Assembly (NCBI RefSeq): GCF_026072915.1
Contig: NZ_AP025943.1
Location: 2,976,001 to 3,040,000 of the forward strand
Direction: 5' to 3'
Source: Akkermansia biwaensis
GTDB taxonomy: Bacteria; Verrucomicrobiota; Verrucomicrobiia; Verrucomicrobiales; Akkermansiaceae
Length of the DNA stretch: 64,000 nucleotides
In this document: positions 35,280-43,648 of the stretch, one piece after another
How positions within the stretch are numbered: position 1 is the stretch's first letter
How the letters are laid out: each line of letters begins with the position of its first letter
The notes under the pieces: model-generated
Seen by the model: only the letters and a program-made list of their open reading frames with translations
The model's database searches: none
Told to the model about the DNA's origin: nothing
Made by a program: the position numbers and the translations under genes

Positions 35280-37322
35280 ATGCATTCATCATCTCTTCCG
35301 TTGCTTGCCCTGACTGCCTGTTCCTGCATCTGCCTCCAGGCCGCGGCGGCCTCCGTAACGTACCCGGGAACAGCGCCCGGCGCGGCGGCAGCCCACCGGG
35401 AGGGGGATGTCTACAGCTTGAGCAATAATGTCCTGACCGCTTCATGGAAGGTTTCCGGCAACAGGCTGGTTCCTATGGGAATCGTAAATAAAGAACGGCC
35501 CTCCGGAGCGGAGAATGCAGTCCCCAGAGAACAGGCTCCGGAGTTATTCCGTCTTTCCACGGAGAAGGAAGATTACAATCTCCCCTCCTCCCGGTTTGTG
35601 ATGGAGGGGGCTCCCTCCATAAGCGCCCTGAAAGGGAGCGCCGCCAGTCCCCGGCTGGGGGAACGGCAGGAAGGAGCTGTGGTTTCCGCCATTTTCAGGG
35701 ATAAAAAGAGCGGGGTGACGGTCCATTGGAAAGCGGAATTGAGGGAGGGTTCCTCCTACGTCAAGGAAACCTACAGGATTGAAGCGTCCAAGGATGTGGA
35801 TTTGAAGAAAATCCAACTGATTGATTTGAAGGATCCCACCCTGGCCGTGAAAGGTTCCGTGCCGGGCAGCCCCCTGGTCAGCGAGAGGGAAGGCACGTTT
35901 GCCGGAATTGAACTTCCCGTAGCCAGGGCTCAGGCCGGAGGAGGAACGGGGACCGTCGGGTTTGACTGCAACCTTCCCATGGGCAGCGGAAGCGTCCAGA
36001 CATTTACCACGGTGCTGGGCGTATGGCCGGAAAACCAGTTGCGCCGCGGCTTCCTTTATTATCTGGAGCGGGAACGGGCGGCGCCCTACCACCAGTTCCT
36101 GCATTACAACGGCTGGTATGACGACGGCCTGGACCCCACGGAGAAAACGCTGGTCAAGACAGCCGGAGAATACGGGAAGGAGCTGGGAGCGCGCCATGTC
36201 AAACTGGACGGCTTTGTGCTGGATGACGGGTGGGATGACGTCAACGAAGACCTCTGGCAGCCATCCACCAAAAAATTCCCGCACGGATTCGGCCCCGTAG
36301 TCAAGGCGGTGGGCAGGATTCCTTCCAGCTTCGGCATCTGGATTTCTCCGCTGGGAGGGTATTTCGGCCCGGAAAAGAGGGTGCAGCACGCCAAGGACAA
36401 GGGCATCCTGCCCGAGGACGCCGCGGGATTCGACCTTTCCTGCCCCAAGTATTACGAATGGTTCAAAAAACGCTGTTCCGACCTGATGAAAAAGGACAAG
36501 GTGACCTACTTCAAATGGGACAAGGCCGGAGACGGCATCAGCCCCCACTTCATGGCCCTTCTTTCCATCGCCAGCGAACTGCGCCGGGAGAATCCCCGCC
36601 TGTTCATCAACACGACGGTAGGCACCTGGCCCTCCCCCTTCTGGCTCAACCATGTGGATTCCACCTGGCGCAACGGCACGGCGGATGTGGGCTGGACCGG
36701 GAAGGGAAATGACCGCGAGCAGTGGATCACGTTCCGCGACGGGGCCTGCTACAACGTCATTGTCAAGCCCGGTCCCCTTTATCCCCTGAACTCCATCATG
36801 CACCACGGCATGGTGCTGGGTACTAAGTTCCAGGCGGCGCGCGTCAGCAAGGGAGAAGACGGCAAGCAGGACAACAGGGACCTGAAGAACGACGCCCGCA
36901 TTTATTTCGGCTCCGGAGCCAATCTTCAGGAGCTTTACCTCACGCCGTCCATGATGGACAAAAAAGCGTGGGACGACATCGCGGACGGAGCACGCTGGGC
37001 GCGGCGCTTCCAGGACATCCTGGCCGATGTGCACTGGGTGGGCGGCAATCCGAATCAATTGGAACCCTACGGCTATGCGGCCTGGAGTCCGCGAGGATGT
37101 ACGCTGGCCCTCCGTAATCCGGACGACCAGCCGCGAACGATCGTCCTGGACGCCGCTACCGTCTTTGAACCGGTGAAGGGAACGCCCCCCGTTTTCTCCA
37201 TGAAGGCCTCCTATCCGGACCAGCGCGTTAAAACACTAAAACTGGAACAGGGCAAGTCGGTTTCTCTGGAGCTTCAGCCCTTTGAAGTGCTGGTGTTCGA
37301 CATGAAGACGGACAGAGACTAA
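35280..37322 (+). CDS. Exported GH36-like glycoside hydrolase (possible lipoprotein)
   Basis: The 680-aa product (start at 35280; 35250 adds ten residues) has an N-terminal signal with a possible lipobox, LTAC at about residues 10-13. The N-terminal beta domain (to about residue 260) is followed by a (beta/alpha)8 barrel of clan GH-D. FVLDDGWDD resembles the GH36 'LDDGW' motif, and the likely nucleophile is Asp414 in YFKWDKAGDG. A small beta domain ends the protein. GH36 enzymes act on alpha-galactosides or alpha-N-acetylgalactosaminides, which are found on mucin and blood-group glycans. Export fits extracellular or periplasmic glycan trimming. The exact sugar is not deducible. Confidence 0.75.
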   Translation: MHSSSLPLLALTACSCICLQAAAASVTYPGTAPGAAAAHREGDVYSLSNNVLTASWKVSGNRLVPMGIVNKERPSGAENAVPREQAPELFRLSTEKEDYNLPSSRFVMEGAPSISALKGSAASPRLGERQEGAVVSAIFRDKKSGVTVHWKAELREGSSYVKETYRIEASKDVDLKKIQLIDLKDPTLAVKGSVPGSPLVSEREGTFAGIELPVARAQAGGGTGTVGFDCNLPMGSGSVQTFTTVLGVWPENQLRRGFLYYLERERAAPYHQFLHYNGWYDDGLDPTEKTLVKTAGEYGKELGARHVKLDGFVLDDGWDDVNEDLWQPSTKKFPHGFGPVVKAVGRIPSSFGIWISPLGGYFGPEKRVQHAKDKGILPEDAAGFDLSCPKYYEWFKKRCSDLMKKDKVTYFKWDKAGDGISPHFMALLSIASELRRENPRLFINTTVGTWPSPFWLNHVDSTWRNGTADVGWTGKGNDREQWITFRDGACYNVIVKPGPLYPLNSIMHHGMVLGTKFQAARVSKGEDGKQDNRDLKNDARIYFGSGANLQELYLTPSMMDKKAWDDIADGARWARRFQDILADVHWVGGNPNQLEPYGYAAWSPRGCTLALRNPDDQPRTIVLDAATVFEPVKGTPPVFSMKASYPDQRVKTLKLEQGKSVSLELQPFEVLVFDMKTDRD

Positions 37323-37396
37323 CGCATGGGCCGCCGAACCCTGAACGCGAAGCGTTTTTAGATTTTTATAGCGAAGTTGAATATATAGTTTTCCAA

Positions 37397-38506
37397 TTAA
37401 AGAAGCAGGACGTCTCCGTCCTGAAATTCCGGAACGGTCACTAGGGCTTTGCCGTCTTTCAACACCACCAACTGCACCTTGCGCTCCTGCATTCCTGTCG
37501 GGGTCCTTACCTGAATGGAGCTTCCATTCTTGAGGGCAGCGGAAGGAATCCACGCGGAAGCGGGAACCTGCACGTTAATGTTCACTTGAAGGGCCATATT
37601 GACAGGGGCGGCCTGCCATTCCGCCACGTGGGATTCATTCGGGTCCAGGGCGGCGATCAGGATGGCGGAATTTCCGGCAGGGTCCAGGGCGGAATCCACT
37701 GCCGTGACGCGGCCGCGCCATTGCAGAAGCTTCCCGTTTTTCAGCGTGCAGGAGGCCGTCAGGGGCACCCTCACCCTGCCCTGTTCGTCCCTGGGAAGGG
37801 CGGAAAATTCTTCCAGAGGCACGGGAATGCGGATCATCCGCTCCTGAAGCGGGATGATTTTCCCCACCGTCTGGCCGGCCACCACGCGTGAACCCAGCCC
37901 CACGGAGCATTCCACCACCTGGCACGTATAAGGAGCGTGGAGAACCGTATCCCGCAGGGCCTGTTCCGATTCCTCCACATACGCCTCCGCGGCGTTCAGC
38001 CGGGCATTCACGGCGCGCCTCTGCGGCACGCGGAGGACCAGCTCGGAGTCCCGGCCGCTTTTGGAGACGGAACTGTACGTTTTTTTGACGGCTTTCAATG
38101 CCTCCGCCTGTTCCGTGGACACGTCCAGGCGCGCCTGTTCCAGTTCCGCCTGCGCCTTGGCCAGCCTGGCGCGGTATTCAAATTTTTCCAGCTCCACCAG
38201 GGGAGTCCCTTTCAGGATGATTTCTCCGGGACTGAACAGGGAATGCACCTTGTCCACCTTGCCGGAAACGCCGGGGGAGAGCATTGTGAGGTGGGCGGCC
38301 TGCACCATGCCGCGCGCCGTGATTTCAAAGGAATTGTCCTGCAATTGCAGGGGAAGAAGGGTGCGCTGCGCCGTTTCCCCGCCGCCGTCCGCGGATTCCG
38401 GAGTTTCCGGCTCCGTCACGATGGCCGTCCCTATCAAAAGGACAGTGATCCCCAGGCCGACGCCTATGGACCACCATGTTCCCTTTTTTTGGGGGGCTTC
38501 GCTCAT
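37397..38506 (-). CDS. HlyD/RND-type membrane fusion (adaptor) protein
   Basis: The 369-aa protein starts at MSEAPQKKG (38506), since the frame further upstream to 38605 overlaps the previous gene's end region. One membrane anchor (residues 13-30) is followed by a lipoyl-like half motif (SPGVSGKVDKVHSLFSPGEI), a coiled-coil hairpin (AKAQAELEQARLD... to SEQALRDT), the second lipoyl half (LHAPYTCQVVECSVGLGSRV) and beta-barrel domains. This is the order of periplasmic adaptor proteins in tripartite efflux. No inner-membrane pump or TolC gene lies nearby, so its partners are elsewhere. It starts 31 bases after the YbjN-like gene on the same strand. Confidence 0.8.
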   Translation of the reverse strand: MSEAPQKKGTWWSIGVGLGITVLLIGTAIVTEPETPESADGGGETAQRTLLPLQLQDNSFEITARGMVQAAHLTMLSPGVSGKVDKVHSLFSPGEIILKGTPLVELEKFEYRARLAKAQAELEQARLDVSTEQAEALKAVKKTYSSVSKSGRDSELVLRVPQRRAVNARLNAAEAYVEESEQALRDTVLHAPYTCQVVECSVGLGSRVVAGQTVGKIIPLQERMIRIPVPLEEFSALPRDEQGRVRVPLTASCTLKNGKLLQWRGRVTAVDSALDPAGNSAILIAALDPNESHVAEWQAAPVNMALQVNINVQVPASAWIPSAALKNGSSIQVRTPTGMQERKVQLVVLKDGKALVTVPEFQDGDVLLL

Positions 38507-38537
38507 GAACAGCACTGCGGGAGGGAAGCCGACGCCT

Positions 38538-38993
38538 TTACTTGGGATATTCCGTTTCCATGATGTGGGAATAGGCTTCCGCCGTTTCCACAGCCACGGT
38601 TTCAATGTTCTTCATCAACTGGGCGAACTGGGCTTCGCTGAGGTCCATTCCCTCCAGCACAAAGGACTGGCGGTAATAAACGTATCCGCTGTTGGGGTCC
38701 AGCTGGAAGGCGCCGGCGGTCTGGTCCGCATTCAGTTCGCTCAGGATGATGCTGACTTCCACCCGGCGGCTTTCGGGAACCTTGGCGGCGAAGAGAACGT
38801 CAATGACCAGCGTTTCCGGGTGTTCCATCATCGTGTACAGAAGGCTCACGGGCGTGAACGTGTCACAGGGAACGAACGCGATGCCCGTTCTGATTTCATG
38901 ATTGTCCGCGGAGGTGATCCATTCCGTCTCTTCCCCTCTCTTTCTGAGAACGGTATATACACGGTCCAAAAGGTTGAGCTGCTGGTTTTCCAT
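38538..38993 (-). CDS. YbjN-like domain protein
   Basis: A 151-aa cytoplasmic protein of mixed alpha/beta pattern with the length and layout of the YbjN/sensory transduction regulator superfamily. It has an N-terminal helix, a strand pair with RTGIAFVPCD, long helices around residue 70-80 and 110-145, and a Y/F-rich strand (GYVYYRQSFVLEG). These proteins are often chaperone-like (type III secretion chaperone fold) and of unclear role. It precedes the adaptor gene by 31 bases, which suggests one transcript. Confidence 0.6.
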   Translation of the reverse strand: MENQQLNLLDRVYTVLRKRGEETEWITSADNHEIRTGIAFVPCDTFTPVSLLYTMMEHPETLVIDVLFAAKVPESRRVEVSIILSELNADQTAGAFQLDPNSGYVYYRQSFVLEGMDLSEAQFAQLMKNIETVAVETAEAYSHIMETEYPK

Positions 38994-39159
38994 ATTGAAA
39001 ATTGTTTACAGGAGGGTTTATTTGCAAAAGCGCGAGAAAAGTGGCGCGCCCGTTTACTGGCCTCCAGATTACTGGCATCCTCCAGATTCGTCAAGCTCTC
39101 CTGACGCAAAGATATTGAAAAACAATGTATGTATTCGGCATCGGAGGCCGGGCGTTCCG

Positions 39160-39190
39160 GGCACCCCCACCCTGAAGCGGAGGGGGTGCC
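39160..39190. repeat. Perfect 9-bp GC inverted repeat
   Basis: GGCACCCCC (39160-39168) and GGGGGTGCC (39182-39190) with a 13-base loop, without a T-run on either side. It lies downstream of the purB terminator and could be a processing or stability element. Confidence 0.4.
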
Positions 39191-39233
39191 GTGCCGGATT
39201 TCCGTCTCATCCGCCATGCCGCGCCCATGCCGG

Positions 39234-39270
39234 CAAAAAAGGGAGCGGGAGCCTTCCGGTCCCGCCCCGC
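39234..39270 (-). terminator. Intrinsic terminator of purB
   Basis: On the minus strand GGGGCGGGA pairs with TCCCGCTCCC (one bulge) and is followed by TTTTTT (39240-39235). Confidence 0.7.
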
Positions 39271-39317
39271 ATGGAGAGCCTGCTCTCCGTCAACAGTTAA
39301 CCGCCGGCGGCTCTCTC

Positions 39318-40742
39318 TTAAAGAATGTCTCCCGGCGTGTAACCCGCACCGGAGGGGAACCTGTCCACCAGGTCCGCCACCATGCCCTGGAACGCTTCCA
39401 CCTGGGCGTCCGCCATACCGGTGGCGGCGGAATTGGCGTCAAAGATTTCCTGGAGGGCGGCCCGGTCAATGCCCAGGCGGCCGTCTTCCGCCAGGCGGTC
39501 CAGCAGGTTGTTTTCCGAAATCTTTCCGGCGCGCAGGTCGTTGGAGACGGCCACGGCATGTTCCTTGATGACCTCATGGGCGGTCTCGCGGCCGATGCCG
39601 CGCTTGACAGCTTCCATCAGGATGGTGGTGGTCATCAGGAAAGGCAGGTAGCGGCGCAGCTCCGCGGCCACCACGGCTTCATAGACGCCCATCTGGTTCA
39701 GAACGGTCAGGAAGGTTTCAAACAGGCCGTCCGCGGCATAGAAGGAGTCCGGCATCACGACGCGGCGCACCACGGAGCAGGACACGTCCCCTTCGTTCCA
39801 CTGGTCGCCCGCCAGGCCGGAGATCATCATCAGGTAGCCCTTCAGGATGACGTGGAACCCGTTGACGCGTTCGCAGGAGCGAGCGTTCATCTTGTGGGGC
39901 ATGGCGCTGGAGCCCGTCTGTCCCTTGGCGAAGCCTTCCGTAGCCAGTTCATGGCCGGCCATCAGGCGTAGGGTCTTGGCGAAGGAGGAACAGCCGGAGG
40001 TCAGCTCCACCAGGCCGGAAACCACGGAAAAGTCAAGGGAGCGGGGATATACCTGCCCTACGTTCATCCATTTGGCGGGAATGCCCAGATGGGCGCACAC
40101 CCGGTCCTCCAGCTCCAGCACGCGCGAGGCATCCTTCCCGAAAAGGGAGAGCTGGTCAAGCTGGGTGCCCACGGCGCCTTTCAGGCCGCGGACGCTGTAG
40201 CGGTCCATGATGGAAATCCAGGAACCCAGGCCGTGAACGATATCCTCCCCGAACATGGCCACGCGCTTGCCCATGGTGGTGGTCTGCGCGGCCACGTTGT
40301 GCGTGCGTCCGGCCAGGGTCACGCGCTTCCACTGTTCGGAAAGCGCGCTCATGCGGTTCAGCACGGCCACGGCCTTGTCACGGATGATCTGCATGGACTT
40401 CCATACCTGGAGCTGCTCCACGTTTTCCGTCAGGTCGCGGGAGGTCATTCCCTTGTGGATGTGCTCGCATCCGGCCAGGTCGCAGAATTCCTCGATGCGC
40501 GCCTTCACATCGTGGCGGGTGACGCGTTCGCGGGCGTCGATGGAAGCCAGGTTCACCTGGTCCTTCACCCGTTCATAGGCTTCAATCACGCCGTCCGGAA
40601 TATCCAGCCCAAGGTCTTTCTGGGCCTTCATCACGGCAATCCAGAATTCGCGTTCCAGAACGATGCGCCCTTCGGCGGACCAGATAGATTTCATCGCCGG
40701 GGAGGCGTACCGCTCCGCCAGAACATTGGGAATCACGCTCAT
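39318..40742 (-). CDS. purB: Adenylosuccinate lyase
   Basis: A 474-aa cytoplasmic enzyme of the fumarase/aspartase superfamily. It acts twice in purine synthesis (SAICAR to AICAR, adenylosuccinate to AMP). The signature GSSAMPHKMNARSCE carries the catalytic serine loop. GMTSRDLTENVEQ and GRTHNVAAQ hold the catalytic histidine/threonine regions. The length fits the vertebrate/gram-negative class. It is a single-gene unit with a terminator downstream and a palindrome near its promoter. Confidence 0.95.
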   Translation of the reverse strand: MSVIPNVLAERYASPAMKSIWSAEGRIVLEREFWIAVMKAQKDLGLDIPDGVIEAYERVKDQVNLASIDARERVTRHDVKARIEEFCDLAGCEHIHKGMTSRDLTENVEQLQVWKSMQIIRDKAVAVLNRMSALSEQWKRVTLAGRTHNVAAQTTTMGKRVAMFGEDIVHGLGSWISIMDRYSVRGLKGAVGTQLDQLSLFGKDASRVLELEDRVCAHLGIPAKWMNVGQVYPRSLDFSVVSGLVELTSGCSSFAKTLRLMAGHELATEGFAKGQTGSSAMPHKMNARSCERVNGFHVILKGYLMMISGLAGDQWNEGDVSCSVVRRVVMPDSFYAADGLFETFLTVLNQMGVYEAVVAAELRRYLPFLMTTTILMEAVKRGIGRETAHEVIKEHAVAVSNDLRAGKISENNLLDRLAEDGRLGIDRAALQEIFDANSAATGMADAQVEAFQGMVADLVDRFPSGAGYTPGDIL

Positions 40743-40783
40743 GTCAACAAATGTGTATTATGCAGGTTAAAAAAATGGTGAAC

Positions 40784-40799
40784 CGTCATGATCATGACG
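40784..40799. promoter_or_regulatory. 16-bp perfect palindrome near the purB promoter
   Basis: CGTCATGATCATGACG is a perfect palindrome about 42 bases upstream of the purB start, just upstream of a possible -10 (CATAAT on the minus strand). This is the classical position for an operator. It does not resemble the enteric PurR site. Confidence 0.4.
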
Positions 40800-41016
40800 A
40801 ACAGGAAAAAAGCAAGCACTTTCCCCTCTTCCGGCACAGGAAAGGAAGGGCGCAAACCGGGCGCCTTCCACTCTCCGGGCTTACGTTCCTCAGGGAACTT
40901 TCCCGTCCGGAATCCGCTCCCTTCCATAAAACGGGGGAGGCATCCCGCAGGCGGGTATCCTCTTTTTATCGTGCCAACGAAAAAACACGGGACGCCGCCT
41001 CCGGATGCCGTTCTTT

Positions 41017-42078
41017 CTAATACTGCTGCACCGGGGAGGAAGGAAGAGGCTGCTCCCCCCCCTCTCCCGCAGACAGGCAGAGGCGTTCCGCACGGTGCAG
41101 GCACTTGATCCACAAGGAGGCCTCCGACAGGGGAAAACACAGGGAATCGCTCAATGCCTCCACGCGTTTGAAAGAGTCCTCCCTTTCATAAGGATCAAGT
41201 TTGTCCAGGCGCGCAGCCAGGGGTTCCAGCCACGGAAGCGGATCATGGCAGACCAGGGGCAGGTCGCAGCCGGCCTTCAGGGATAAAAAAGCGGCTTCAT
41301 CCGGGGCATACTGGCCGGCAATGGCCCCCATGCACAGGTCGTCCGTAAACACCACCCCCCGAAAGCCGAGGCGCTCCCTGAGCATTCCGCCGATTACCCG
41401 GCGGGACAGGGTGGCGGGAAGCTCCGCGTCAATCCGGGGGAGCATGATATGGGCGGACATGATGCCGGGAAGTTCCGGACAAAGGGACAGAAAGGGCAGC
41501 ATGTCCGTCTCGAACAGCTCGCGTTCATCCAGGTCAACTACCGGAAGGCTGAAATGGGGGTCCGCCTGGGCGCGGCCCATTCCGGGGAAGTGCTTCCCGC
41601 AGCTTTGGATGCCGCCCCTGCGGAGGTTGGAGGAATACACCCCGGCGTAGGAAATCACGTCCTGGGCATTGTTTCCCCAGCAGCGTCCGGGGAGGGCGTT
41701 GGCGGCCCCTGGATCGTGGCAGATGTCCAGCACCGGGGCAAAGTTCATGTTCACGCCCAGGCAACGGAGGGCCAGCGCCGTCACGGAAGCCAGCTCCACC
41801 ACGCCGGAAAAATCACCGTTCCGCACCAGGGAAGAAGGGGAAGGCAGGTTCAGACCGAGAGCGGCCGTCCGCACCACCCTGCCCCCTTCCTGGTCCACGG
41901 CGATGACGGGATGGTGGACGCTCAATTCCCTCAGCCTTGCCGCCAGGCGCCTGACCTGCTCCACGGATTCCACATTCCGGGAAAAGAGGACGAAGCCCGC
42001 GGGCTGGAACCGGCGGATGGCCGCTTCTTCACCCGCGTTCAGATCAGGGCCGTCGATGCCGATCAGGACGGGAAGCAT
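41017..42078 (-). CDS. nagZ: Beta-N-acetylhexosaminidase (GH3, NagZ-type)
   Basis: A 353-aa protein without signal peptide and with the GH3 NagZ pattern: VDQEGGRVVR, the KHFPGMG motif (usual KHFPGHG, so one His is replaced by Met), ADPHFSLP with the Asp-His dyad typical of NagZ, and the nucleophile Asp in VVFTDDLCMGA. NagZ removes N-acetylglucosamine from muropeptides in cell-wall recycling. In a mucin degrader it could also act on other HexNAc, but it is cytoplasmic here. It follows pyrE by 13 bases and is likely co-transcribed. Confidence 0.88.
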   Translation of the reverse strand: MLPVLIGIDGPDLNAGEEAAIRRFQPAGFVLFSRNVESVEQVRRLAARLRELSVHHPVIAVDQEGGRVVRTAALGLNLPSPSSLVRNGDFSGVVELASVTALALRCLGVNMNFAPVLDICHDPGAANALPGRCWGNNAQDVISYAGVYSSNLRRGGIQSCGKHFPGMGRAQADPHFSLPVVDLDERELFETDMLPFLSLCPELPGIMSAHIMLPRIDAELPATLSRRVIGGMLRERLGFRGVVFTDDLCMGAIAGQYAPDEAAFLSLKAGCDLPLVCHDPLPWLEPLAARLDKLDPYEREDSFKRVEALSDSLCFPLSEASLWIKCLHRAERLCLSAGEGGEQPLPSSPVQQY

Positions 42079-42091
42079 GGCAGGCGCAGGC

Positions 42092-42661
42092 TTACTTGCC
42101 CAGCAGGGAAGATCTGGTAAACAGGGCGTACACGGGAATGCCGCGCGCTTCGATCGCCTGGCGGCCGCCTTCCTCCCGGTCCATCAACACCAGCGCGGCA
42201 GCCACTTTGCCGCCTTCCGCCTCAATGGCGTCAATGGCCTTCAGTGTAGAGCCCCCGGTGGTGATCACGTCGTCCACGACAAGAACCGTATCTCCCGCCT
42301 GGAAATTCCCTTCGATGCGGCGGCCGCGTCCGTGGTCCTTCGGTTCCTTGCGCACGGTGAACACCTGGAGCTTTTTGTCGGCCCCCTCCAGCGCGCTGGT
42401 CATTCCCACGGCCAGGGAAATGGGATCCGCCCCCATGGTCATGCCGCCGATCGCCGCAATTTCCGGAAAGCGGGGGAGAATCTCCTCCCGGACAAGCTTC
42501 CAGCCCAGGGAACCCACCAGCGTGGCGCCCACGGGGTCCAGGGCGGTCATGCGGCAGTCCACATACAGGTCGGACACCTTGCCGGATGCCAGAGTGAAGG
42601 TGCCCGTGCGCACGGATTTTTCAAGAAGGATGCTTTTCAGAAGGTCGTATGGCTCGTTCAT
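42092..42661 (-). CDS. pyrE: Orotate phosphoribosyltransferase
   Basis: The 189-aa enzyme starts at MNEPYDLLKSILL (42661); the open frame upstream is not family-like and would overlap the promoter of the next gene. It converts orotate and PRPP to OMP. The PRPP loop VLVVDDVITTGGST and the FTLASGKVSDLYVD segment are intact, and length is short but normal. It is upstream of nagZ on the same strand and divergent from the L,D-transpeptidase gene. Confidence 0.95.
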   Translation of the reverse strand: MNEPYDLLKSILLEKSVRTGTFTLASGKVSDLYVDCRMTALDPVGATLVGSLGWKLVREEILPRFPEIAAIGGMTMGADPISLAVGMTSALEGADKKLQVFTVRKEPKDHGRGRRIEGNFQAGDTVLVVDDVITTGGSTLKAIDAIEAEGGKVAAALVLMDREEGGRQAIEARGIPVYALFTRSSLLGK

Positions 42662-42738
42662 GGCGGAGTATGGTGAAGTGATTGGGGCGTGTATATCAAA
42701 TCCGCCCGCAATAAGCAACGGATAACAGGATGCAAATC

Positions 42739-42767
42739 TTGACAAAAGAGCGGACAGGGCCCATAAC
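42739..42767 (+). promoter_or_regulatory. Sigma70-like promoter of the L,D-transpeptidase gene
   Basis: TTGACA (42739-42744) and CATAAC (42762-42767) have a 17-base spacer; the start codon is 23 bases downstream. Confidence 0.55.
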
Positions 42768-42790
42768 CTGCCTGTCAATTTCCTGTTCCC

Positions 42791-43438
42791 ATGAAACCCG
42801 GCATACTGGCACTAGCATCCTTCGGTATCATCCTCGCCTCCTGCACTCAGTACAACAGACCGCCCCTTTTTGATAAAATCGCGGACAAAGTACGCGGCAA
42901 CGGGCAAAAGGACGCTTATCTGGCAGGCGTCGGCTCCACGGCGGGCGTCAATACGGAAATCCCGCCGGAGGCACGGCTGGGCCAGGGCTACTGGGACAAG
43001 CCCGCCGGCATCCAGGGCGAACCCCACATCATCATTGACCTCAAGCAGCAGAAAGTCTTCTATTACGTGGGAGCCACCCTGGTAGGCATTTCCCCCATGT
43101 CCTCCGGCAAGGAAGGGTACGGCACCCCCAAGGGGACCTACAAGATCATCCAGAAGGACGCCAACTACAAATCCGGCACCTACGGGGTGCTGCGCAGCCG
43201 GGCGACGGGAGCCGTCGTAAACAGTGACTACAATGCCAGAGCCGGCTCCACGCCCGCGGGCACCTACTTTGACCCGGCGCCCATGCCTTACTGGATGCGC
43301 ATCACGGGAGGGTACGGCATGCACGTGGGCTTCGTGACCGGGTACCCGGTCAGCCACGGGTGCGTGCGGCTGCCCGCAGACATGGCCAAGACCTTCTTTG
43401 AAAACACGCCTCTCGGCACCAAGGTAACCATCCGCTGA
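42791..43438 (+). CDS. L,D-transpeptidase lipoprotein (YkuD family)
   Basis: A 215-aa lipoprotein with lipobox LASC (Cys18). The YkuD catalytic domain spans about residues 78-215: IIIDLKQQKVFYY start, GTPKGTYKI, and the active-site motif VSHGCVRLP with His189 and Cys191. L,D-transpeptidases form 3-3 crosslinks in peptidoglycan or attach lipoproteins. Residues 19-75 are a linker. It has its own promoter and terminator. Together with the class A PBP of this window that lacks transpeptidase residues, it suggests a role for non-D,D crosslinking (inference). Confidence 0.9.
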   Translation: MKPGILALASFGIILASCTQYNRPPLFDKIADKVRGNGQKDAYLAGVGSTAGVNTEIPPEARLGQGYWDKPAGIQGEPHIIIDLKQQKVFYYVGATLVGISPMSSGKEGYGTPKGTYKIIQKDANYKSGTYGVLRSRATGAVVNSDYNARAGSTPAGTYFDPAPMPYWMRITGGYGMHVGFVTGYPVSHGCVRLPADMAKTFFENTPLGTKVTIR

Positions 43439-43496
43439 CCGTTCCTGCTCCGCCCTCCGGCAGACAAACCAGTGGCAGGGCCCGTACAGTTATGAC

Positions 43497-43519
43497 GGGA
43501 AGGGTCCCCCTTCCCTTTC
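43497..43519 (+). terminator. Candidate terminator of the L,D-transpeptidase gene
   Basis: GGGAAGG (43497-43503) pairs with CCTTCCC (43509-43515), followed by TTTCTTC. Confidence 0.45.
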
Positions 43520-43586
43520 TTCATTTTCCGCCGGGTGCCGGAAGTTTTTTAAGACACAGGATGAGTGTAACTTCCGCATTCCGGCA

Positions 43587-43616
43587 TTGACAAACGGGGG
43601 GTGTACTTTATTTAAT
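43587..43616 (+). promoter_or_regulatory. Sigma70-like promoter of the 971-aa protein gene
   Basis: TTGACA (43587-43592), an 18-base spacer and TTTAAT (43611-43616). The start codon lies 32 bases downstream. Confidence 0.5.
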
Positions 43617-43648
43617 ATATAAGGCTTTGATTTTTCTACCCCTTAATC

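Larger units (their letters stand above)
38994..39317. other. 324-base gap with two stem-loops
   Basis: No gene is seen. The region holds a strong minus-strand terminator for purB and a further GC hairpin, and an A/T-rich upstream region for the YbjN-like gene with AGGAGGG around 39015. Confidence 0.5.

Noticed and set aside
32628-35285. 885-codon frame opposite polA
   Set aside because: Antisense shadow; polA has all family motifs on the other strand.
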